Assembly: GCA_037447605.1 (NCBI GenBank)
Contig: CM074804.1
Span: 5,980,162 to 6,044,161 of the forward strand
Reading direction: 5' to 3'
DNA: 64,000 bases
Source: Zygnema circumcarinatum
Lineage: Eukaryota > Streptophyta > Zygnematophyceae > Zygnematales > Zygnemataceae
The position numbers were made by a program, and so were the translations under genes. The notes under the pieces were generated by a model. It was not told where the DNA came from. It searched no databases and was given only the letters and a program-made list of their open reading frames with translations. Within the stretch, counting starts at the first letter, position 1, and each line of letters begins with the position of its first letter. Positions 40,001 to 51,000 of the stretch are shown here, piece after piece.

Positions 40001-41774
40001 TGACAGTTATAGATCATTTTATGGAGAGTTGTTCGTTGGAATAGTTGGGTGATACTATGGCTTCTTACCTCGTTATAAGCGCCTCACCTTCATGGTGGTT
40101 CATGGGCGATGAAGGTCCCATGTGTTTGACATGCAGTAGTTCCGTCCTTTTGCTTTCATTACAGGATGCGAATAAATTTTTTATCCGTGGCTTTGGCTAT
40201 GGGCTGGAAGAGCTGAATATTGGTTGTTCAATGCCTACTCTAGCCTTCTACGACCTATGAATGAAGTGATAGAGTCTAAGTGGTAACTAAAGAGTATTAG
40301 CAGAAACCGTTGATGTGCAGGAAAACTGTTCCTGGGCGTGCTTTATGTCTTGGCTGCTCTTGCCATACTGTTGAAAGTTGTGAGTCTTTCTTAAACGACT
40401 TAAGGGTGGGGCTGCAGGCTTGACAACTACTTACCTTTTTGAAAGCGAAGGGAACAGTGAAGTAGTTACACGGCTGATGCGACTTTTTGACCAAGGTGGG
40501 CCTAATCTACCTTTTTTTAGAGTTTGCTGGCTGGTACATATGCTATCACCTGTGGGTTCATTTGTAGACATATGGATGTGTTTCTCAGTAGATGAATTAG
40601 TTCCTGTTTGATTATTTGAGGCAGCTAGCAATGGCTATCGATATGACTCTACTTGTATGTCTGTATGATCTGCTTCGTAGTGGAGTGAATGCACAATGTG
40701 GCCATTATGCGCGTCACTGACAATGTCCGGACCACATGTCTGGACTTACCTTGTGAAGGAGGTGATGGTGCTTGCCTTGGTTACTTCGTGCACCCAAGTT
40801 GGCTCAGTCATTTTCTCTCATGTATCCCTGCCCTGAATTTCTGTCCTTTTCCTTACCAGATTCCAACGCATCGATTCCACTTGGGACGAGTTCATTGGAT
40901 GTGGCGCAGCTTCTTATGGTCTATTTTCGGAGTCTCCCTGAGCCAATCCTTACTTACGAACTCTACGATCCAATTGTTGAAATTGGTTCCCCTAATGTCC
41001 AACGGCTTCGTGAACTTATTGCATCCCTGCCTCCAGCAAACCAGGCCACGCTCGAGTGCATAACTGAATTGCTGATGCATGTCAGTGAGAAGTCGGCTTT
41101 TAATAAGGTAGGGGCACACTTTTCCTCTTCGACTCTGCTCGTGAATAGACTTTATAGAATAGTTCTCCTGCGATGAAATTGTGGACCTGCCCTGCCTTTG
41201 TGAATCGTGGAGGTCTCCCTTCTAATGGTGCATATCCCTGACTGCCGCTGTCCATGTTCCCTTTAGATGGATGCTAGAAGTCTAGCCACGGAATTTGCTC
41301 CCCTACTTCTCTGGAGGAAAGGAGCAGTTGGGAGCATTTCTGCAGCTTCTGGCCCCCTATCGCGTGTACGATCGTCCAGCTCTGATCCGGACTTAGCAGA
41401 CAAGGGCATAGAGTCGCCAAGGAAGACCAGCAAGGAGTCTCCACTCTTGGACAATGCTGCAGCGCCGTCCGTGCTCAGCAGCAGGAATGAAGATGCTGGT
41501 GAGTGCATTCTGTAAGGATTGTGGTGTGTGCTGAATCGTGCAGTTCAGAATGCTTCAACCATTGAACCCGTTTTGTCTCCTGATATAGAAGGCGCCGCCA
41601 TTGCTGATGCCATGACGCTGTCCCATGTTTACTTCAGGCGGTATCGAACCTGATGTCCATGGGGAGGAAGAGCCGAGCCGAGATCAATGGGCCATTGTGG
41701 AGGCGGTCCTCTGTATGGTGGAGCAGCACGAGGCTGTGTTCACAAATCTGCGTCCAGAGTTGGCTGAACGATAG
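37099..41774 (+). CDS. RhoGAP-family protein, At5g61530-like
   Basis: Exons 37099-37165, 37425-37678, 37922-38071, 38755-38817, 39184-39205, 39588-39686, 40418-40495, 40860-41107, 41267-41498 and 41638-41774. Including both copies of the duplicated exon gives 449 residues; one copy gives 399. The N-terminal helical Ala/Lys-rich part resembles the plant At5g61530 family (QWREKAGTLLSSSSMKLK). The RhoGAP domain starts at VFGVPLDVLIQRQ and continues through LFESEGNSE, DVAQLLMVYFRSLPEPILTY and KMDARSLATEFAPLLLW. The catalytic arginine expected in the LFR-x-x-G loop is Glu here. It ends VFTNLRPELAER-stop. Substrates would be ROP/Rho GTPases; activity is doubtful. Confidence 0.85.
37529..37678 (+). 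repeat. Tandem exon duplication, copy A
   Basis: The 150-base unit encodes 50 residues starting EWSTKVQPRV and ending GQQISE, preceded by a CAG and followed by a GT donor. Copy B at 37922-38071 encodes a version with 6 substitutions (44 of 50 residues identical), most of them conservative. Confidence 0.9.
37922..38071 (+). repeat. Tandem exon duplication, copy B
   Basis: Exactly 150 bases with its own acceptor (GGGCAG) and donor (GAG|GTGAAG), in the same phase as copy A. Including or skipping it, or exchanging it with copy A, preserves the reading frame. Confidence 0.9.
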
Positions 41775-43704
41775 CAAGCAACGACCCCCGAAAGCAGCAG
41801 CTTCTGACTTGCCAGCCGCAGTAGCTTTTAAACCTTACTTTCGTATTTTGAGCAGGATAGTTCACTTCCCGTGCTAGTAGTTCCTTTGGGAGTCAAATGT
41901 GCCCAGTTTAGACCTTTGGAAGGAAAGCTGATGTTGAGGGCATCCCAGAGTAGTTTAAACAGAACTGGTCAGCAGCGAGCAGCGGGTACTCAGCAGGTTT
42001 TTTATTTGGTCAGATATGAGGGCAGTTTTTTGCGAAATCACTGTTTACATATCGCGTCATTAGCAATATCCATTTAATAGAGTTCAGAATAATAAGCGGT
42101 GATAGGCTTACAAGCATTTTCATTATTCTTCTTCGTCTTGGGGTGTCGTAGATAGCGCTGTAGTGCTTAGTGCTGTAGCGGATGGTTTCATGTATAGTTT
42201 TCAACTTGGATATTTTATAAATTGAATTAATAATTACTGAACAGGGGCATCCGTGAAGTAATGGTGTGGGGTGGGAATGACGGCATGACTTGTGAGGTGA
42301 TGATGAGGGGCTGTACGTTGGAGCTCTCTCATATGCTTCTCCATCTGCAGGACGCAAAACCTCCAACTCAACATGTTTTTAGCCAGCTTAGGCTTTTGGT
42401 TTCTCAGTTTCCTCGCTTTCGGTTAACAATCCAAAAATGAAAAAGAAAATGACTGCAATCAAGTGCTTGACGAAGTTCCCTCAACAAAAAAAAAAAAACA
42501 CAGGTGGATGACGAATGTCACTGAAACAGCAGTCAGATGGTCCTTTTCAAATCCCCATCTTTCCACGAGAGCTACCAAAGCAGTGGAACTCTACACAACC
42601 CTACGCCGACAGCAGTGTTATGCTTATCATCCTCGTTGTTGGAAAAAACAATTCAAAATCTGCTTCTCCATTCCGGGACAAATCACAACTCTACAACCTC
42701 GCCAGACCTGCAATAAATTTAGGGTTTGCTTGCTCGTGGTTTCCCCGAAGGCTACCGCCAAGGCAGAAACGGCCCTTGCATGCAGGGGACGGCAAAGCAC
42801 GCCCTGCAAAGGTGAAATTGGCGTTGACTTTTGGGTTCGGGTGGTACACTCCGCCGTGGATCCGCTCATCAGCCGGTGGATCGCTGCACGTTTGACCCCG
42901 CTTGGAACACTGACTGTTCAACTGAAGCAGCTCACTCGCTCGTCAGTGCCACACCCTATGCCTCTCTGCGCCCTCGCGCCATCGGGCAGGAAGCTGCTTC
43001 TCGCCATATGGTGTCATCAAGGTAATTTGTAGCGCCAAAAAAAGCAAATCCCCTTTCTACGAATGTAGTTTTCCCTTTTTTCTCTATTTTGAGGCGCAGG
43101 AGGTATGAAAATGGAGAGAAGTTGTTACGAGATCAAGTCTGCTGACAACATTAACTGAGCCAGAAACGAATGAAGAAGACATGCCTCGCTTACATCAGAA
43201 AAATAAAATTCTGTTAAAGCCGGGCAAGCCGAAGGCACTTGCAAGTACGGCTATGTTTGCATGTATGCCGTTCGTACTTGAACATGACATGCATTTCGAA
43301 GAAGGCTAAATTAATCGGCGTGCTTTAATTCTTCAGGTACTATTTAAAGACGCACAATGCTGCTCTTCCAGAATGCAATGCCGTTGTGTGCCTCGCGAAA
43401 GGATTAAAGTACCAAGATGTTGTTTGATGGGACTTTAAAACGGAGGTACTGAAACGTGCTTTCTTCCTTTCTTTCCTAGAGCCCCCTACCCTATCCAGAA
43501 AGAAAGAATTTCAGGCAGTTATCTCGTTATTTTTCTTCAACTCTTACTTGTCCAGATCTATTTTGTTCAAGGTTTAAAGTGCGTGTTCCATTGTCTCCCG
43601 TGCTTGTCCATGGAACCGTTTCCCCGTATAGCCCATTTGAGTGTTTCAACCTTCTTAATATCCTTTTTGGGTCTCACCGTTCCATGCTCCTGACGGTGTC
43701 GCAG
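41775..43704. other. Intergenic region between RhoGAP and PIG-A genes
   Basis: About 1.9 kb with overlapping frames at 42463-43032 on both strands, none resembling a known family. A GT donor-like site follows ATCAAG at about 43020, so this may be an untranslated first exon of the PIG-A gene, whose start codon lies directly behind a splice-acceptor-like CGCAG (43701-43704). No gene is called. Confidence 0.4.
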
Positions 43705-46700
43705 ATGGGAGATGGAGACCAACGGAAGCACAGAATATTGATGGTGTCTGATTTTTTTTATCCAAATTTTGGAGGTGTAGAGAATCATATTTATTATTTG
43801 TCTCAATGCCTACTCAAACGGGGGCATAAGGTCAGGATTAATTCTTTTTCTTCCCATGATCTTTTTGACCCCATTGTATGTGCCGGATGATTGTCCTCAG
43901 GACTAGCTTCTTGCCAGTGGTGAATGAAGCAAAAGGGATGCTAGAAGCTAATGGAAGATTCGCTTAACCTATCCTCTTTGTCACTCCCATTGCGAAACTG
44001 TCTATGCTTCCAAGTGCTTTCCCATCGGTCGCCATACTTGGCGAGACTATCTTTCCCAATACTAGTCGTCAAGCAATTGTCATCTTGGTTTATTTCTAAA
44101 GACTTTATTGCAAAGCATCTTAATGCACTGAATACTCTGAGTTTTGGTTTCCCCACTTCTTTTCTCGTCTTTGTCTTCTTCGTGCTTCGCCTGCCTAGCA
44201 GGTGGTTGTCCTCACACACGCCTATGGAAACCGTTCTGGAGTTCGATGGATGACAAATGGTTTGAAGGTGTATTATGCTCCTCGGCTCACCTTCTACCTG
44301 CAAAACACTCTGCCCACAGTATGGGGCACGCTGCCCCTCCTGCGCTCCATCGTACTGCGTGAGCGCATCACTCTGCTTCATGGACACCAAGCCTTTTCCA
44401 CTCTCTGCCACGAGGCCCTCCTGCATGCTCGAACTCTCGGGTTGCCAGTGGTTTTTACCGACCATTCGCTCTATGGATTTGCAGATCTAGGGAGCATTCA
44501 CATGAATAAGGTAGGACTGCAGAATGCTGGAGAACAATGGTTATCGCCTGTTTGGCCTGTGTTTGATTCGATGGCCCGTTTTTGGAAGATGACAGAAGCA
44601 CGTTTTCACCTAGAATGCTTCTCCACCTTCTCCTACAGGTCCTGCAGTTCACTCTGGCCGACGTCCATCATGCTATATGCGTCTCTCACACGAGCAAAGA
44701 GAACACCGTTCTTCGTTCCGGTATTCCTCCCCATCGAGTCTCTGTCATCCCCAACGCTGTCGACGCGTGCATGTTCCGCCCGGACCCTTCGCGGCGTCAC
44801 GCAGACCGGATCACCATCATAGTGCTGAGCCGACTCGTTTACAGGAAGGGAGCCGACCTCTTGGTGGAGGTTATTCCTGAAGTGTGCCGGCAATATCCCC
44901 AGGTAGGACCCTCTGCTTCATCACCCTGTTGTATAGCTCCTGCAGGTGACTGCATGGAGTCTCGACTTCTCCCACTTCAGGCCTCGGCTGTGTATGTGCA
45001 TCCCTGATCGATTTCACGTGTTGTTTGATGCCCGTCTTGAACATGTTAGATGGTTTACCGGCTGTTATTTCAGCACTTGTTTGATTTCATTTGTTAGAGT
45101 GATTCGTCGCACTACGGAGCATTTTGAAAACCTCCGTGGATGAAGAAATGGCGTTCATGGAAGCGCCGGTTTTCATGTTCCTGGTCTTTTCCCCCTCACG
45201 GGTCTCGCCAGGTCCACTTCATTGTGGGAGGCGATGGTCCGAAGCGCGCAGCGATCGAGGAGATGCGCGACCGCCATGGCCTGCACGCGCGGGTGGTCAT
45301 GCTCGGGGCAGTGCCGCATGCGCATGTGCGCTCGGTGCTCACTCAAGGGCACATCTTTTTGAACAGGTACGCAGAGACAGAGGAAGCTAAGCTGCTTCAC
45401 AATGTTTGCGAGTGGTTTCCCCTTCCTGTTGCAGGTGGGGCTGATGGGGTCAGTTGCTTTACATTGTTACATTGTTTTTGGGCCCAGTTCTGCAAAAAAT
45501 GTGTACAATGAGAAGCATGCTCGCAGTTCTGGACTTGTTGCCATTGTCATCTCTCTCTCCTTGTCGCCATTGCCCTCCTTTTGCTAGTAAGTTGAGGGGC
45601 TTGGTGCCGGGCAGCTCCCTCACGGAGGCCTTCTGCATTGCCCTCCTCGAGGCGGCGAGCTGCGGCCTCCTCGCTGTCAGCACGCGCGTCGGGGGAGTCC
45701 CAGAGGTGGGCCCTCTCCGGTCCTGTTCGTGGTTTGTGAGTGAAGGGGCCGGGAGGACTACCCCGCTCTGCACTTGAACGAATTATCTGAATAGGAGCAC
45801 TGACTTTTGGAGAGCAGCGGAGATGCCTCTACAGGTGTCGTATGGGTTTCGACGCGTGGCTTTTCAGACTTGTTGTCGCTTGCAGAGGACTCAGGCCCTG
45901 TTCGGAGGGGGAGGGGGGCAGGTGTTGCCGGCCGACATGATGGTGCTGGCCGATACTCGGCCTCCTGCTATTGTGGCTGCAATAGGGGAGGCCATAAACA
46001 GGTTGCCAGATATCAATCCCTGGTCTTTGCACCACAGGGTAGGCCATTGTCTTCCTTGAGACCACCCGTTGCGGGCTGCATGTGAAGGCAGAATAGCTTC
46101 TTGACAGAATGAATCGCTGGTGTGATGCTGCCAGAAGGAAATTTGAGGGGTTATTTAGGAGTACCAATCTTTGCTTGCAATTAAAGGTGGATATTGCAAG
46201 GGCCTGCAGCTCAGCTATATTCAGTCGCTGCATATTGTACGAATGGTCAGGGATTCATGCATAGTCGTGAATACAAAGTTGAATAGAGTGTGTAGCAAGG
46301 AAGCACTATGTTGCAGGCGGCCGCCATGTACGATTGGCGCAGTGTGGCGCGGCGCACTGAGTGCGCGTACGGGCGGGCGGCGATGGCGGAGAGGGAGACC
46401 CTCCTCGCCCGCCTTGCAAGGCGAGCCGGGGGACCCCTGCACTCTCTATTGATTTGCGCTTCTCTCTCGCTTGGAAATGCATTTGCTTCGTGCAACTCCC
46501 TTCAGGAAACAAGAGCAGGAATGGACGTGAATGTAGTTACCGAAGCAGCCTAATGATTAGAATAGCATCGACAGATTTCTGTCACTTGTATGGGTTAGTG
46601 CCCAGTGAAAGAAGTCAGACAGGGCCTTATAGCGTGGAAGGTTGGGCTGCTCTGCCATTGTTGCAGGTATTACGCATGCGGCCCGTGGGCAGGAAAGCTA

Positions 46701-46854
46701 TTCTGCTTAGTAGCCATCATCAACCACCTTTTCTGCCGCCTTCTCGATTTCTGGCAGGTATGTGACTAGATACTTTGCCCTTTTGTAACCTGTCGAGAAA
46801 GTCATCAGAGCATGGACGAAAGCATGTCTTTTTTTGTTTTAGGACCATGTTTGA
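43705..46854 (+). CDS. PIGA: PIG-A/GPI3, GlcNAc-phosphatidylinositol synthase catalytic subunit
   Basis: Catalytic glycosyltransferase (GT4) of the ER complex that starts GPI-anchor synthesis by moving GlcNAc from UDP-GlcNAc to phosphatidylinositol. Exons: 43705-43830, 44202-44510, 44639-44902, 45212-45366, 45615-45705, 45922-46038, 46317-46420, 46667-46757 and 46843-46854, 422 residues. Signature segments: [20 protein letters not shown] at the N-terminus, [56 protein letters not shown], the E-x7-E motif in EAFCIALLE, and [12 protein letters not shown]-terminal membrane span is [18 protein letters not shown]. The junction after 46420 uses a GC donor. The last exon (Asp-His-Val-stop) is the least certain; known homologues end with a slightly longer polar tail. 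Confidence 0.92.
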
Positions 46855-48040
46855 AGGAGACAGCAGAAGCTGAATGTGTGGTCAATACAGAGTAAGCAGC
46901 TCTCCTAGTGACTGGCAGTAGTAGAAGGATGTGCAATCAGGCGAAGCATCCAACGAAGAGGATTTGACAGAGAAAGGAAGACTTTTCGATCGTTCATTCC
47001 CTTTTGTAATTGCCGATTTAAAGCTCAGTTGTTGTTTGCAACATTGGCCTCTGTGGTCAACAGTGCCAGTAGCCCAAGCTGTATGGAATGCATTGCCCTA
47101 CCCTTTCCCCTTTTGAGCCTGACGAGATGATGCTATGCCAAAAGTTTACCGCACATATGAGAACATGGTGAATTTTGGAGAAGACTATTGAAGGATTGAA
47201 GCGTTTTAGGGTTCAGCCTGCAGAAGGTGTTGACATTGCGCCGGACTGTCCTCCCGAAGCTTTCGCGGATGCTGCGCCGCTCTCAGACAAGGTCCCGTGA
47301 AGGGCGAGCGGCGGCAACTGAACAGATCAGAACCTGGTTTGTCTGGCAGCGCTGCCAACGGTTACCAATACTTGCTTTATTTTTATTGATAGAATTCATT
47401 TATTGATAATACTCATTTACCAACATTTACTACCAACATCCATGCAATTTTCTTCATTTCTGTGATTTTTCTCTTCAATAAAGCCTTTCTTATGAGGAAG
47501 ACATGGAAATGATGCTTGGCCAATACTCACATAATGAACCGACACAGATTCAAATTACATGTAATCAATTTGACAAACGGTGTCAAACACCACAAGAGAG
47601 TGCAGACGCTGTCTTTACAGTACTCCAAAAGCCGGCTATTTTCTATAAAGTGTAGGACGGTGCTACAAATCTAAAGCCTACTGTCTCTGCCTCCGCAAAC
47701 AATGCTTGCACATGGGGCGAGCCCACCCCACCAAAAAATAAGAATCCAATCGCCTGTACATGGCCTGAGCCTGGGCGTGACTCCGCCCTCTTATAAGAGC
47801 ATTTCTTTCAAGTCTATACCTCCAATATAGAGCAATGCCCCACTTAGGATGCAGATACTAACCACACAGCAAGCCAAGAGTAAGAAACTGCTCAACTATG
47901 ATGAACAGCTCTGGTATATACCATACTAGAGTGGCTGCCAAACAATACAAAGAACGAAGTTCGTAGTGCCGATATGGAGGCTGATCATAAGCTCCATTTC
48001 AGAACACCACCGTTCTCAAACTTTGCGAGGGTCTGTCTCA
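46855..48040. other. Convergent 3' intergenic region
   Basis: Lies between the PIG-A stop (+) and the FBN11 stop (-), so it should hold both 3' untranslated regions. AATAAA-type signals occur (for example CAATAAAG near 47476). No supported coding frame; frames at 47966-48220 are shadows of the FBN11 last exon. Confidence 0.55.
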
Positions 48041-51000
48041 TTATGTGCTCCGCGTAAAAAGAAGAGATGCTCCTGTTGCCCCTCTGACAACCATGAGCCG
48101 CCTGTCGAGAGAAGTGACACAGAGCAGCGCCGTCAAATCGAACATCTCCCGCGGTATCTGCAGCCGCACCTCTCGCAGGACCTCCCCCATGTGCACGCCG
48201 CCGTCCGGAGGGGTGTCTGAGCTCAGCTCCACCTCCAACTCACCCGCGATCAGCTGCACTGCGGGAATGGAGGGCTGACCTTCCAACGACTGCTTACTAA
48301 CATGCACTTTCTTCCGTTTCCTTAGAACCGATTGAAGCTGTGCTTCCAGACTGGGCCCTCCCTCTTCTTCCCGGTCCTCCACAGAAGGCTTGTACACTCG
48401 AGCCCCGAAGGCGACCGAAACATCGCATGAGCTTGTGAGCAGGCCGGCCTGTCCGCTCTTGTTGTGCGGCCACTCCCCGCGGGGAGGCATCGCTGTGAAG
48501 TGCACCTCCGCCCGGAGAGTGGTGGAGGGCAATGATGATGGGCTGCTCTCGGGCGAGGAGAGGATCGAGAGGAAGACGTCTCCGATGCGCACAGGGGGAG
48601 AGGCCTGCAAGGAGGGGGTCGCATGTTACCTTTGCAGTTTTGCACTTCCGGAAATTGTAGATTTCCAACCAAGTTTATTAGGTCAGAAAGTGCTCTCACA
48701 TCACTTTTGCATTGATGCGTCAGTATGAAGCAAGCAGGCGGGGCAAAGTGGAACGAAAACCAAAGGAATTACAAAATACAGTAACACTTCCAGATGTGAA
48801 GTATCTTGAGGATTTTGGTTCAAGCTGACCTGTCGTAGGGTGGTCCCCACGAGACGGCCCGTGTGATAGAGCAGCCGCCACTTCCCTGGTGACAGACTGC
48901 TCCATTTCTGCACCGTAAAACGTTCCATTTCATATCAACTTCTCTGCCAGCACTGCATCCGCTACTGGGAAAAACCCAACTTATTATGCTTCAACTGCTT
49001 GGCATGTACCCTCTTACCCACCTCAGGTGTAGCTGGCACACTCGTCTTCTCAAGAAGCTCAATCAACTGCTGCAGGCGGTCCCTCTGCAAGCCCTCCAAT
49101 TTTCAGCGTTCACATCAGCATCTCCTCCATATGATACTCCACTCCAGCAACCTCCCCACAGCCAATACGACATCTTCTCCTTGTTCCCATGCCCGTCTCT
49201 TTAACCCATGCATTTGACCCAAAACAAAAATAAAAATAAAAAACCCTCCAAAAACTCCAAACTCCTCCTCATGAAGCGGCCAAGTTTCCAGTTTGAAACT
49301 GGCCTGATCCGGCAGATAAATGAAATCCTCTCCCATGCGAACCGCCGCCGATCCGACCCCCCAACGGAGCAAAGAGGGCGCCCCCTCCCCCCGCCGCCAC
49401 CGCGGACCGCAGAGGAAAGGGTGGCGGAGGGCGGCCAAGCAGCTGCGCAGGTGAAGACTGCTTTAGAAACTCTTCTGTTCAGCCCTTCAATTTTGAGCTT
49501 ACATGTATATAAGTAGAGTCGGAGGCATTCTGTGTGGAAGTAAAGCTTTAAGAACGCACCTAATGCGCGCGGATGGGGTCGGTTCTAGCATCGCTGCAAG
49601 CAGGTGCCATCCCGCACCGCCATCGCGGTCTAACATCTGCAAAAATCACATGGAAAGGGCGGGAAGAGTGTGCTGGATTGCAAGGGAATGAACCACGTGA
49701 CCATAGTCTGTGGCAACTGGCTCGCCATCGCAGCCGTTGAAACATTCCACACGCATCTGAACGGATATGCATAGCGTGCATCTTCAGAGGCGATGTGCGA
49801 ATTCAGTAGGCAAGTCCATTTCTAGCAGTAAGGTCCAAAAAATAGCAAACCGAATATGACAATCAACGGTACAATCAACGGTACAGACAACGGCAATCTG
49901 CAAATTACAGTGAATCTCACCTGCATGCCCGCATTGTTGTGGGCCTGCTCCCTGCAGAGGATGGGCCGCAAATACTCCCTCAGGGCGGCAGGATGATGGC
50001 CCTGCCCCTCCCCATCGCCCCCTCCACTCACTTTTCAGCTGCTGCTCCCCTTTGCGCCCCCGCTTCTGCAAGGACAAAGAGACCTCTGCCTCTCCTCCCA
50101 TTCGGCCGACAGAGGAGTGCCGTCCGTACCTTTCGCAGAAAGTCGGCGAGATGAGCGAAGGCCTGCGGTTCGATGAGTTCGCGGAGGACCATTCGAGCCA
50201 TCATGAGACCAACGCTCCTGCATCATCATCATCATCGCATGGCATGGCATGGGGGCCCTCAGGGAGGGCCATAGGGAATAGGTCCCAAGGCCGGAAAGGT
50301 TTTACAACAAACAAGGTCAGAGCCTTCCGGGTTTAGCTTCAACGAAAAGGAACCCACCTCACATCAGCAGCAATCATGCGCTGCTTTTGAGATAAATCTC
50401 CCGATGATTCATGCGGAAAATCGACCGCTCTCCCGAGCATTCCCACCTGCCATGTTGAGAGAAGAGAAGTGAAGGTGAGGGACAGGTGCGCTGGGTACAG
50501 CAGCCATGGCTGAAAGGACAATTTGCAGAAACGGCTATCAGCTGACCTTGACTCTGCGGTCCGCTGCGCTGATTTGCACGTTTTGAAGGCGGATGTCGAG
50601 ATGGGCCATGCCTCGGCTGTGCAAATAGTTCACCTGATAGGGAACCAGTGAGTGGAAGAAAAAACAGGTTGTGAGAAACAGAGATAACCAAAGAATGAGC
50701 CCTTCCGATTGCAACCAAGTTTGAACCTTCAATTCAAAACCCCACACCGCCAAAGATACTCCTTACTTCAATGGGCATCCTGACTCCGCAGCGAGCGGCC
50801 CATTTCTTCTTCATTTCTTTCCCTCTCCCTCCCCTCCCCTCCCCCTCCCCTCCCCTCCCCCCTCCCCTCCCCCCTCCCCTCCCCCCCTCCCCCTCCCCCT
50901 CCCCCTCCCCCCTCCCCCTCCCCCTCCCCCTCCCCCCTCCCCCCTCCCCCTCCCCCTCCCCCTCCCCCCTCCCCCTCCCCCCTCCCCCTCCCCCCTCCCC

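Noticed and set aside
42463-43032. 189-residue and overlapping 126-residue plus ORFs
   Set aside because: Three frames are open together with no recognisable domain; more likely an untranslated exon or spacer before PIG-A.
49921-50101. Apparent frameshift in FBN11
   Set aside because: Using the acceptor at CAGGGGCAG gives exon 50001-49921, which restores the frame and aligns FLRKGHHPAALREYL with the family, so no frameshift is needed.
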